Below, piece after piece: positions 54,093-64,000 of a stretch of 64,000 nt of DNA; positions within the stretch are counted from its first letter, which is position 1; the number at the start of each line of letters is the position of its first letter. The position numbers and the translations under genes are program-made. A model generated the notes under the pieces. It had not been told where the DNA came from and did no database searches. It was given only the letters and a program-made list of their open reading frames with translations. Origin of the DNA: Cycas panzhihuaensis (taxonomy: Eukaryota > Cycadophyta); assembly GCA_023213395.1 (NCBI GenBank), contig CM041465.1, positions 67,525,741 to 67,589,740 of the forward strand, given 5' to 3'.

Positions 54093-54930
54093 ATGTCTTT
54101 TACTAGAAACATTATAAATTATTTGACCAAAGCAAAAACCATTAGAAACCAATTAATTATCCTTGGTGAGCCATCTTCTGGCCATGATTTAATCTCAAGC
54201 ATTATAAACATTCTACCCATAAAATACAAGTCCTTTATCTCTAAGTTATATGATAATTATTCCAAAATAAACTTTATAACCTTTATAGGGCTCTTGCTTT
54301 GATAGGAGAATATACTCAAATGATTAGGGGTAACATCGATATCCTACTTAACTCTTACCTTTATAGCCCAAAACTAAGAAAAGGGCAAGATTGTTAATAG
54401 AGAAGCCCACCAACATAGTCATTAATAATACCTAACTCAACACTTAGACTCTCTCTCCATATCAGAGTTACATCAGTAATCAACTCAATAATAACTTGTT
54501 GATACCTCCTCCTCCTCTTGTTTAATTCAGTAGTCTCAATAATTGTAGTACCAACCATAGGGACCATCTCAAAAGAATCAACAAGGTAAACTAAATGTCA
54601 CCTGCCTCTACTGTGGTAAAACCAAACATCTAGTTGTTGAATGTTAGAGATGATAGACTAATCTATAGCTCTTATAGAACCAAGGGAGTCAAGCATATAG
54701 GCTATTTTATTAACAACCACTCCCCATTTATTAACAAGGAGCACCCTCATACCATCAAGGAGGTCCTAGTTATAATCAACAAACAAAAGGGGTTTCTTAT
54801 CAATAAGGAGGACCATGCCCTCCTTAAGGAGATTCTTTTCCATAATAAGGAGGCCCTTATTATCAATAAGATGTTCCTGTTCAACAACAAGAAGGCCTTT
54901 TTTACCTACAAGCCATACCAATATTAAGGA
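54093..54930 (+). pseudogene. C3 gag, C-terminal half with CCHC knuckle and repeat-like tail
   Basis: 54093-54302 reads YLTKAKTIRNQLIILGEPSS, then GHDLISSIINILPIKYKSFI, the end of the copia gag (UBN2-type) domain. The knuckle at 54603-54644 is a complete CX2CX4HX4C (CLYCGKTKHLVVEC). In a shifted frame, 54634-54927 is open and consists of imperfect 21-23-residue repeats (INKEHPHTIKEVL / INKEDHALLKEIL / HNKEALI / INKMF). I know no gag with such repeats here. Confidence 0.75.
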
Positions 54931-55062
54931 TAATCTTATTTACAAAATTAGAATCTAAGACCTACATAAGGACAATGACCTTAAAATAGACAATAATTCT
55001 CAAATATAAATTAATGGAACCAACAGCATAATCAACAATAAGGTGGTAACATAGGATGTGGT

Positions 55063-56760
55063 CACAATTCCTCCTCCCATAACCTATTACTTAGAGCACT
55101 TTCATCACAACTTAATGAGACTACATGGCTCCTTAATTATGATGTAATAAGACACATGATATGTTCTAAAAATATGTTGGAAGAGACCCAACCAATCAAC
55201 ACTCAAATGGTCACATTTAGGGATAACTTGACTTACAATGTGACCAAAATTGGTAGGCCACTAATAATATTGAAGGACTCCAATATTAAATACCACAATA
55301 GTAATTTGTTCCTTGTACTTAGTATGAAGATGAACCTACTTTCCATTATCCAAATGGATAAATAGAACTTACATGTCCTCTTTATCCAGAGTATTTACAA
55401 AATTACAGACCATGTTATAGGTAGCTTTATATCCATAGGATATGAAGATGGTGGCTTATATAGTCTAGATAGTATCCCCCTTTCCACTACTCCACAACAC
55501 GAATCCTATTCAATGGCCAACACAACTTAATTTGATAAGGGGAAGGATGTAATTAATGAAGAGTTCCCTTACATACAAGAACTAGAAGAATGCTCCCATT
55601 CAAAGAATGATGTGATTACAAATAGCTCCAAAGATCATATATGGCATCAATGCCTAAGTCATTTAAATATGCAAAGCTTAAACATCATGTCTAGGATTAA
55701 AATGATATATGACATACCTAAAATCAAGAGATACTACAATATATGTGAGGCCTACCTAAAGGGAAAGCAGGAAGGAGAAAAATTCCATTCTAAGAATGCA
55801 TGGAGAGCTTCACAACTATTAGAGTTAGTCCACTTTGATATTTAAAGCCCTATGTCCATCTAATCTCTCAATGTTAGTTGGTATTTCATCACCTTCATAG
55901 ATGACTTCTCATGGAAAGTATGGGTCTATTTTTTAGAAATAAATATTAAGCCCTAGATAGATTCAAAGAGTTCAAAGTTGCTACTAAAAGTAAAAGTGGA
56001 ATAAAAATCAAGAACTTTAAATCTAATAATGGTGGTAAGTATATTTTAAAGAAATTCAATAACTTTTACAAAGAGCATGGTATTCAGTGTCAATTTTCTA
56101 CTCCTCATACATCTTAGTAGAATGGTGTAGTTGAAAGGATGAATCAGACTTTGATCAACAAAGGAAAAGGCATGCTTAGTGTTGCTAACCTTGCCACTAG
56201 ATTTGGGGCTAATGCCATTACCATAACTACTAACCTAACCAACATAAATCCCATAGTTGTAGTTAGAAATATTACTCCCAAAGAAGCTTGCTTAGGCCAA
56301 AAACCATATGTAGCTCACTTGAGAATCTTTAGATGACAAGAGCCTTATATAAATCTTCGTTGGTTATGTACCTAGTTGCAAAGCCTATAAAGTCTTTGAC
56401 ATAGTCAGTAACCAAGTTTACATAACACTTGATGTAATCTTTGCTGAAGAGCCACAGGAACTGACATTACCTCAATCTCAGATTATAGCAGTAGATGAAG
56501 TTGGTGCATCATAAGTTAACCTTGGATAAATTTTAGAGCCACCTATACCAGATTCCTCCTACACTCCTAGTCCATCGTCAATTCTAGTAGCTTCTTTATC
56601 ATCCATTCAAGTAAGCATAAACTTACGTTCTATTTCAATTGATGACCTTTAAGTGGAAGCCACTAGCTTTCAGCCACTACCTAAGTGGGTACAATAGCTT
56701 TTATAGGATGCTCCTCCTCCTCCCATAACTACAAAAAGGCCTTCTAAGATGAGACACTCC
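55063..56760 (+). pseudogene. C3 protease trace and integrase
   Basis: A protease trace is NYDVIRHMICSKNML near 55133. LYSLDSIPLSTTPQ is followed by the integrase zinc domain HIWHQCLSHLNMQSL, then YNICEAYLKGKQEG (55634-55770); the CX2C pair reads CEAY, losing a Cys. The core begins LLELVHFDI, then FITFIDDFSWKVWVYF. The Glu block appears as NGVVERMNQTLINKGKGML (about 56124-56175). Stops and shifts are numerous. Confidence 0.82.
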
Positions 56761-58292
56761 ACAAACTTTACTCCTATGCAATGTGTTCTTGAAACACCTG
56801 AGCCTTCCACATTTAAGGAGCTAGTCTAAGACCAAATAAAGAAAGTAACTATGGATGAAGAGATGAATTCTATCTTAAAAAATGACACTTGGGAGCTAAC
56901 TAAATTTCCACTTGGAAAGAAAGTAATTGACTATAGATGGATATACAAGACAAAGTTCCATACAAATAGTATCATAGACCGTCATAAACCTCACTTTATT
57001 ACAAGAGGTTTTAAACATCAGGAAGGAATTGACTATGATGAGACATTTGTATCAGTAGCCAACATAACCATATTTTATTTAGTTATGTCTTTAGCAGCCC
57101 AATTTGGATGGCCTATTTACCAAATGGATGTGAAGAGTGCTTTCCTTAATGGAAAGCTCAAAGCAAAGGTTTTCTTGAAACAACCCCCAGGCTATATTGT
57201 TCTAGGACAAGAGCACTTAGTTTGCATACTCAAGAAAGCCCTTTATGGAATCAAGCAAGTACCACATGCCTAGTATACAAAGATAGGTAGCCCCAATCTC
57301 TATATTTAGGTTAGAGACAATTTGATCACCATCATTATACTTTATATCGATAACCACATTATCATTGGCAATGATACAGATAAAATTTTTTATCTTGAAT
57401 TAGAGTTAAAGAGCAACTTTAAGATGATTAACCTTGGCCTTCTCCACTACTTCCTTGGAATTAAAGTTTGGAAAGAACCATGACACATCCTCCTAACTCA
57501 AACTAAGTATGCTAAAGAACTCTTAGAAAGATTCAAGATGATAAATTATAATCCTACACCAATTCTCATAGAGATATGAACTAAGGAAAAACTTTTGATC
57601 CCACCTTTTACTAATAGTTAGTTAGGAGTCTCATCTATCTCACTTACACTTGTCTGGACATCTCATATGTAGTAGGGATCTACTCTAGGTATATGTCACA
57701 ACCCAAAGCATCTCATTGGAAAGTAGCCAATAAGATTCTTAAATATATTTGTGGCACTCATTAGTTTTGCCTTGAGTACAACAAGACTAAATCACCTATT
57801 CTAAAGGGACATACAAATACTAATTGGGTTGGTTGCCAGGAGAAATGCCACTCAACACTAAGATACTATTTTGACTTGGACTTAGCTATAATCTCTTAGA
57901 GTTTTCAAAATTAACCCAATGTTTCTCTCTCATCAACTAAAGATTAATATAATGTAGTCATCCATGCCACTATAGAGGTGATTTGGATTAAAAGGATTCT
58001 TGCTAAGCTTGGACTTCAGCAAAGTTCACCAACCATCCTATATTGTGACAATTAGAGTGTGTTGAAGATGACAAAGAGTCATATATTCCATACTAGAACT
58101 AAGCACATTAAATTCCACCATTACTTAATCTATGAGCATGTCCAGAATAGAGAAGTTATCTCATTTACCATCCTACTGAAGACCAAGTTGTAGACATGTT
58201 TACTAAAGCACTTGATAAACCAAAGTTTGAATGGTTTAGATTTGACTTTGACATCCAAAGAAATGAAGTTGCTATTAAGGAAGGGTATTAAA
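56761..58292 (+). pseudogene. C3 reverse transcriptase and RNase H
   Basis: 56851-57273 is open: NDTWELTKFPLGKKVIDYRW, YDETFVSVANITIFYLVMSL, YQMDVKSAFLNGKLKAKVFL and KKALYGIKQVPHA. The catalytic box at 57343-57354 reads YIDN in place of YVDD, so the second catalytic Asp is Asn (GAC to AAC). FKMINLGLLHYFLGIKVW follows. RNase H pieces to 58280 are decayed (TKHIKFHHYLIYEHV). The last codons AIKEGY plus TAA use the first bases of the LTR as stop, as in C1 and C4. Confidence 0.88.
58275..58285 (+). promoter_or_regulatory. C3 polypurine tract
   Basis: TTAAGGAAGGG directly before the LTR start TATTAAAATAAC (TG mutated to TA). Confidence 0.8.
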
Positions 58293-58668
58293 ATAACTAA
58301 TATCATCTCATTTCTTCTTAGCAATGTATCTTATTATATATATTATACTAAAGGACCCTTTGATATAATTTAATTAGTTTGTATAGTGAGGTCAGGTCCA
58401 CCTCTTGTGCCTTTAAGTCAACTTATCAAAATGCATTATTATCTTAGCAAATGGCTATAAATATTATCCCATACATTTGTAAAAGATATGGTTCTATGAT
58501 TAATGTGGAATCTCTACTCAATAGAGAACCTATAAAGTGATGAATTCACCTGTAATCTTACTTGCTCATTGTGTTAAGTTTATTTGTATATTGTATTAAT
58601 TATTTATTATTGTATTGCTCATTATACTTGAATCAAGGTATACACATAAAGATTCTGATATTTTAATA
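58286..58668 (+). repeat. C3 3' LTR (383 bp)
   Basis: From TATTAAAATAAC to GATATTTTAATA. Both ends differ from the expected TG...CA by one transition each. Its complement aligns with the C4 LTR (shared GTGAATTCATCAC-type word and TTGATTC(A/G)AG). AATTCACC near 58547 may mark the R region. Confidence 0.82.
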
Positions 58669-58689
58669 TAGCTATCTAAACATAAGGAT

Positions 58690-59630
58690 AAAAAGAGAAA
58701 GACAAAGTGAAAGTTAAAATAAAATAAATATAAAGTGATAAAGATGAAAGTGTAGAACCCAACTCAACTAAGAAACAAGTTGTTCCTTCCAATCCCTCAT
58801 TAAAGTGTGTTAATAGTCAAACTTACCCACCTCCTAAGGGTGGAGAGACTAAGAGGACCATTAATATAGTGAAGACTATGAAGAGTTTAGGTCCTTCCAA
58901 ATCATTTGATGACTAAAAATCTTTGACTCATTACTACTTATATCCCCTCATCCTATCGGGTTTTAATTTATTCCTTCTAGTCTAAAGGATGGATCATTTT
59001 CCTTGGTTAATAAGTTAAAGACTATTCCCACTAGTATATCTATTATGGACTTTTATTTGATGCATTAAGAGTCCCTATTCATATTGTAACATCTAATTAT
59101 ACCCTTTATTTTGATGTAGCCACTTTGCTTTGCTAGATTAACTATTTTTCTAATGATATTCCTCTAATTTATATTGAGATTATCAAGGATCATATAAATA
59201 TTATGCATGTCATTATTGATGAAGGATCATTCATTAGTGTTATTCCTCTTCATCTTTTTGAAGACTTAGAGATCTTAGTTTTTTATCCTTGTCAATGGAT
59301 TTGCCAAGGTTATAATGAAAACCAAAAGGTTCCCCTTAGCTAAGTTATTCTTTCTCTTACTTTGGAGGGTAGAACAATCTTCACTAAACTTACCGTTATT
59401 GACCTTGATTTAGAGTATAATGTCCTTTTAGGTAGACCTTGGATTACCCAAATGGATGCTATTTATTCTTCTCTTTTTGGTGAACTTTGGTACATCCATA
59501 AAGGTGAATTGAAAATTATTAAGCACAAACCTAGATCAATCAATCAATTAGTTCCTCTCATTGGAATTATTATTAAACCTATTGAATTCTCTAATTCATT
59601 AAAATACTTCTTTTAATCTTTAAGGTTAGG
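58690..59630 (+). pseudogene. E4: Tat-like gag end and protease, plus strand fragment
   Basis: Plus-strand relic. 58755-58870 reads VEPNSTKKQVVPSNPSLKCV, then PPPKGGETKR, like the tail of Tat gag. The protease loop near 59210 reads VIIDEGSFISVIPLHLF; Asp and Gly-Ser are kept. The open stretch 59362-59616 has EGRTIFTKLTVIDLDLEYNV, LLGRPWITQMDAIYSSLFG and GELKIIKHKPRS. It closely parallels the E1 protease and more distantly E2. No reverse transcriptase follows, so only a piece of the element remains. Confidence 0.8.
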
Positions 59631-60049
59631 GTAATACTTCACAATTCAAACTCCTCCTTCCTAGGGAGAAGTAAACTATATGGATATAGTTGAAATCATT
59701 CCTTTAAAACCAAGTTCTTTATCTTTTTCAAATAATTAATCTAGATTTTCTACTTCCAAGTAAGTTTTATTTTTTACAAGTCCTATGTTTCTTAAAATAT
59801 GGTTATCAAATCTTCATTGTATTGATCAATATTGTAAGAGGATATATATATATTTATAGTTGGTTTTATTGTCAACTGAAAGAGAAACCACCTCATCAAC
59901 TAATTAGGTGTTATATACTTAATGACATCATTAAGCATCCTCATTTAACTTTAGACAATATCTTTATAGACCATGATACAATACTTATGACTATCACATT
60001 AATAACCCTAATACACACCTTACATTAAACATTATATTCTAATACCTCC
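59631..60049. other. AT-rich stretch, no gene recognised
   Basis: May begin as the E4 linker (MDIVEIIPLKPSS-type words near 59680). It ends with AACATTATATTCTAATA, similar to the end of the small element LTR (AACATTATGTTTTAACA). Confidence 0.35.
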
Positions 60050-61793
60050 CCTTAATGTTTAATGTCAAGACCATAAGAACATTGATTACTAAGAACATTA
60101 TGACACCTACTTCTAAGGACTAACTACAAAGTTGACACAAACTGGATATAAGACTTGACTTGAAGCATTGTTTAAATTTCTAATACCTAAGTCTAGAAAC
60201 TTTTCTGAAGAAGATGTCATAAGCCTAATCTTAAACTAAAATATAGTAGAACCTGTATGTTGTGCATGTTTTGCCATCTCCTACTTCCTGCTTGATGACT
60301 CCCCTTATGTCTATATGTCTTTAATAAATGTGTGATTCCTTTCCAAGATCTAAAGTATTAACATATGATTTGAACTTTAAGATTCTCATGAGAAGATAAA
60401 GATTCTCCTTAATATTTTCCAAAACATCAAGTATGATCAATTTCTCAAAGCAACAAACACTTTCATGAAAGGGAAAAAGAGACAATGAATTCTTCCCTAG
60501 TTTCATAGGTATAGAAATTTGTCTTGGATCAATAAATTGTTTTGTTTTCACCTCATCATCCATGAAATCTATTGATGAGCCAAATATGATGAAAACTTTT
60601 ATCGAGATCACATATATATACATCCCAAATATGATTATAAGAAGATGGTATATTACCATAACATGATTGTATTTCATAACTAGGTATCCTTCCTTTCTTT
60701 AAAGGAGTCTTCTAGTGCCTTTATTGTATATGAAAATACAACCTGGATTATTTAAAGGTTTGAAAGTATAGAGACAAAGTGGAGTAGTAAATAATATTCA
60801 ATCCATTGTAGAGTATGAGAATAAACTAAATCATATTTATCAAGCCATGTTTGAGAGTATTACAAATTTCTAAAATAGTGGTCGTGTCAAAAGATACCAA
60901 GGTTTGTCACCCCAAAAAATATATAATTTGAGGGAGGAGGGAAACCTTCTCAACCTTTAAAATTCAAACAATATTAAAATAATGCTTAACATAAGTGAAC
61001 ATTAACCTTATCTAACTTATCTTTATATGTGTGCACTCACATATGTAAAATATGAAAGTGGGGTGGTGAGCATTAACCCCAATATTCTCCCCCTTAATGG
61101 TCATCATGATCATCTTCACTTTTTTTTGAATTTATATTTACATATATTTAAGAAAGACTTTGAGAAAGTGATTGACTACATGTCTTTTAGCTTTGTTTTT
61201 ATTAACTTGCATCATTATCTTAATAAAATAGTTTTCTTCAGCATAGTATGGTTCAAGTGATCTCTAAGTAGGTGTGGATGCTTCGAATGGAGAAGAGTGA
61301 CATCATCTTTTACTTTATCTTTTAGATTCTTTGTCTTATGAGAATCAATCAAGTCATAGGTATATATAACATCATCATATACATCAATGTGATCATCCAT
61401 TTTATTTAAGTCATCAACATTACCCTTTTCAACATAATACACCTGCTTTATCATCTATCCCACATGTATAACATAATCAACATAGTTAAATTCATTCAAA
61501 TCTAAGGTTTCTCCCCCATAAATTGATTCTAGAGTATCCCAAATAAATTTAGATGTAGTTAACTTGCTAACATTAATAAATACATCACCATTTATTATGT
61601 TGAAGATTAATACTATGACTTTATTATCCTTTCTTAAGTTTTCTTTAAATTTTTGTTCGTCCTCAAGGTAACCATATTCAATAAATTTCCAAAGGTTATT
61701 TGCACTAAGAAGTGTTTTTAACAAGCCTTTCCAAACATGAAAATTAGTCCCATCAAATGTGAGAATTAACACATCATCCAAATAAATTGTCAT
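60050..61793 (-). pseudogene. Copia-like gag remnant, antisense
   Basis: The minus-strand ORF 61793-61455 reads LTFDGTNFHVWKGLLKTLLS, ANNLWKFIEYGYLEDEQKF and TTSKFIWDTLESIYGG, the N-terminal copia gag signature (DUF4219/UBN2 type). The next frames (61454-61215 and 60677-60321) are open but unknown to me. The left end CCTCCCCTTAATGTTTAATGTC matches the polypurine-side interior of the small LTR element at 14138. The piece may therefore be a larger, gag-carrying relative of that element. No reverse transcriptase is present. Confidence 0.6.
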
Positions 61794-62266
61794 TTGTAAA
61801 ACTTTTAGTTTATGAACTTAAATAAATAAATGAAGGCCTTTAACGAATGAATAACATAAAGTAGGTAATAAAGGCTTTTCAACAATTATAAGTCTATTAA
61901 TCAATGTAGTGAGATCAAATGCATATTCTTTTAAGACAAATTCTTTCCTTTAGTATGGAACTAAATCAATTAATGATTTTATATAAACCTTAAAAGTAAG
62001 GGGCTAAAATGAGCCAAAGATAATTTGAAATGTATATACTATCTTTCAGATGAATGCCTTCATAAGGCAATGAAAAGCAACTTGATAATATATGATTCGA
62101 GAATATTGTTTGCTAGTCAACTTTCATATAGGTTGAAATAAGCTTTGAAAAATAATAAAGTACTTTAAATACTAATATGTAATAGAATACAGCTTGAAGA
62201 AGCTTTGAAAGTTTGAAATAAAGCCAAATAAACCTTCATTTTATGGACAAAATCATTAAAAGTAAA
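61794..62266. other. AT-rich stretch before C4, no gene recognised
   Basis: Would be leader or 5' LTR of the gag remnant on the minus strand, but I find no primer site or LTR match. The five bases before C4 are GTAAA. Confidence 0.35.
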
Positions 62267-62643
62267 TGTTGAGAAAATAACAAGATCTAAATACATGTGT
62301 CTTGATTCGAGTATAATAATCAAAATATTCTATAAATTAAGAAACTAAACAAGAAGAATAATCATGCAATGGTACGGGTGAATTCATTACACCGTAGGCT
62401 CTCTCTTGGGCAGAGCTTCTACATTAACCAAAATCCAATATGTAGTACAAAGGTGAAAGCCAATATGTATAGCCATCTGCCAAGATTATAAGGTATTATG
62501 ATAGGCTAACTTAATAGCACAAGAGGTGGACCCGACCTCACTATCTAATATGATTTAATTACATAAAAGGGTCTATTAATACAATATAATCATGAATTTA
62601 CATAAACAAGAATAAATGGAGGAGATATTACAATGTTTTAACA
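62267..62643 (-). repeat. C4 3' LTR (377 bp)
   Basis: Plus-strand ends TGTTGAGAAAAT and AATGTTTTAACA, followed by CCCTCCCTTAATAGC. It aligns with the C1 LTR and the complement of the C3 LTR. Confidence 0.87.
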
Positions 62644-64000
62644 CCCTCCCTTAATAGCAACTTCATTTCTTCGAATGCCGAAGTCAAATCTAAACCGTTC
62701 AAACTTTGATTTACCAAGTGCTTTAGTGAAGATGTCTGTAACCCGGTCTTCAGTAGGACGGTAAATGAGATCAACTTCTCTATTTTGGACATGCTCATGG
62801 ATGAAGTGATAATGGACCTCAATGTGCTTAGCTCTAGCATGGAATACATGATTCTTTCTCATCTTCAACACACTTTTATTGTCATAGTATAGTATGTTTA
62901 GTGAATTTTGTTGAAGTCCAATCTCGACGAGAATCCTTTTGAGCTAAATCAACTTGGTTATAGCATGGACAACTTCTTTATATTCTGCTTCAGTAGAGGA
63001 AAGGGTAACAGTGGACTATTTTTTATAGCTCCACGAGATTACAGTTGAGTTCAAATCAAAATAATAGACTGAAGTTGAATAGCATGTGTCTTGGCAACTA
63101 GCCCAATCAGCATCTGTATATCCATTTAGAATATATGATTCAGTCTTATTATACTTAAGGCCAAACAAATGAGTACCATGAATATATTTAAGTATCCTAG
63201 TGGCTGCTTTCTAATGAGATGTTTTAGGTTGTGACATATACCTATAGTAGATCCCTATTGCATATGAGTTGCCTGGGCAAGTATGAGTGAGATAAATGAG
63301 ACTCCCAACTAACTGCTACTATAAAGTAGGATCAAAAGGTTTTCCTTATTCATCCAAGTTTAACTTGGTTCATGTCTTCATAGGAGTTGGTGCAGGCTTA
63401 CATTCAGTCATCCTAAATCTTTCCAATAGTTTATTATCATACTTGGTTTGAGTTAGGAGGATTTGTCCTAGTTCTTGCCAAACTTTAATTCCAAGGAAGT
63501 AATGAACCAAGCTAAGGTCAGCCATCTTAAAATTGCTTTTCAACTCTGATTGGAACCAAGAAATTCCATTTGTATTATTATCAGTGATAGCAAGATCATC
63601 CACATAAAGTATAATGATGGTGATCAAATTATCTCTAACCTAAATATAGAGATCAGGGTCAGAGGGTGAATGATTAAATCTATGCTAAGTGAGAAATGCA
63701 TCTATCTTTTCATACTAGGTACATGGTGCTTGCTTGAGTCCATAAAGGGCTTTCTTGAGTTTGCAAACTAAGTGTTCTTGTCCTGGAACAACATAGCCTA
63801 GGGGTTGTTTCAAGAAAACCTCTTCTTTAAGCTCTTTATTGAGGAAAGCACTCTTCACATCCATTTGGTAGACAGGCCATCCAAATTGAGCTACTAAGGA
63901 CATAACCAAATAGAATATGGTCATGTTAACTACTGGTGCAAAGGTCTCATCATAGTCAACCCCCTCCTGTTGTTTAAAACCGCTTGTAATAAGGTGAGCT
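62638..64000 (-). pseudogene. C4 copia pol: reverse transcriptase and RNase H, partial
   Basis: The reverse transcriptase from the window edge reads TIFYLVMSLVAQFGWPVYQM, DVKSAFLNKELKEEVFLKQ and KKALYGLKQAPCT (63924-63715). The next open stretch (63627-63370) has the intact catalytic box YVDD at 63606-63595, then FKMADLSLVHYFLGIKVW and LLERFRMTECKPAPTPMKT. RNase H ends at 62871-62638 with ARAKHIEVHYHFIHEHVQ and VTDIFTKALGK, running into the LTR for its stop. A few stops separate the blocks (near 63715 and in 62880-63360). It encodes the copying enzymes; integrase, protease and gag lie outside the window. Confidence 0.9.
62644..62653 (-). promoter_or_regulatory. C4 polypurine tract
   Basis: The minus strand reads TTAAGGGAGGG before TGTTAAAAC. 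The pol frame ends AIKGGC plus TAA, the stop being LTR bases 4-6. Confidence 0.87.

Larger units (their letters stand above)
53991..58668 (+). mobile_element. C3: Ty1/copia element, 5'-truncated
   Basis: A sense copia element with the C-terminal half of gag, protease trace, integrase, reverse transcriptase, RNase H, polypurine tract and 3' LTR. The 5' LTR, primer site and gag start are missing. LTR length, LTR ends and proteins match C1 and C4, so the three are one family. It is strongly decayed. Confidence 0.87.
62267..64000 (-). mobile_element. C4: Ty1/copia element, 3' part, runs off the window
   Basis: Minus-strand copia element with LTR, polypurine tract, RNase H and part of the reverse transcriptase; it continues beyond 64000. 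Same family as C1 and C3 and the least damaged of the three, with longer open stretches and an intact YVDD box. Confidence 0.92.

Noticed and set aside
1-64000. Host protein-coding genes, tRNA, rRNA
   Set aside because: I looked on both strands for non-transposon protein motifs and for clover-leaf-like tRNA sequence and saw none. The only tRNA-like words are primer sites.

Overview
This window is repeat-rich plant nuclear DNA built from retrotransposons nested inside one another. Almost every recognisable coding trace is a broken retroelement gene. I see no host gene, tRNA, rRNA or CRISPR array. The element types (L1-type LINE with a plant-style RNase H; Ty3/gypsy elements of the Tat type with very long LTRs, a second archaeal-type RNase H and an antisense accessory gene; Ty1/copia elements) indicate a seed plant with abundant old retroelements. 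I cannot name the species.

Layout. (1) The outer element E1 is a very old Tat-like element on the minus strand, about 1-42170. Its two LTR copies are 1-917 plus 7339-7694 (left, 3' LTR; it begins before the window) and 36107-37920 plus 41871-42170 (right, 5' LTR). Between them, read right to left, lie a gag leader, gag, protease, a polyprotein linker and an archaeal-type RNase H; reverse transcriptase and integrase are missing. Four later insertions break E1: a LINE (918-7321, 17-bp target-site duplication), a small non-autonomous LTR element (13739-16087, duplication AAAGA), a complete 16.9-kb Tat-type element E2 (17603-34540, duplication GACCT) and a 5'-truncated copia element C1 (37921-41870, ACAAG on both sides). 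(2) 42171-48963 is an AT-rich relic zone followed by forward copia element C2. (3) 48964-53750 holds minus-strand Tat-like relic E3. (4) About 54000-58668 is forward copia element C3, followed by a forward Tat-like protease relic E4. (5) About 60050-61793 is a minus-strand copia-like gag remnant. (6) 62267-64000 is the 3' part of minus-strand copia element C4, which runs out of the window.

E2 is the most informative element. It has 2.7-kb LTRs with a TATA-like promoter, gag with a CX2HX4HX4C knuckle, protease, reverse transcriptase (FMDD), RNase H and integrase (D60D35E), then a 4.6-kb 3' region. That region carries on the opposite strand a broken gene with its own TATA box, a plausible GT-AG intron, a domain resembling the plant mobile domain, an acidic tract and a coiled-coil-like tail. 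Between that gene and the 3' LTR is a sense-strand archaeal-type RNase H whose four acidic residues are all present.

Nearly all the nonsense codons fit C-to-T or G-to-A change (CAG/CAA/CGA/TGG to stop), as expected from decay of methylated, silenced DNA. No element here looks able to move by itself. C4 is the least damaged, but only its 3' part is visible.
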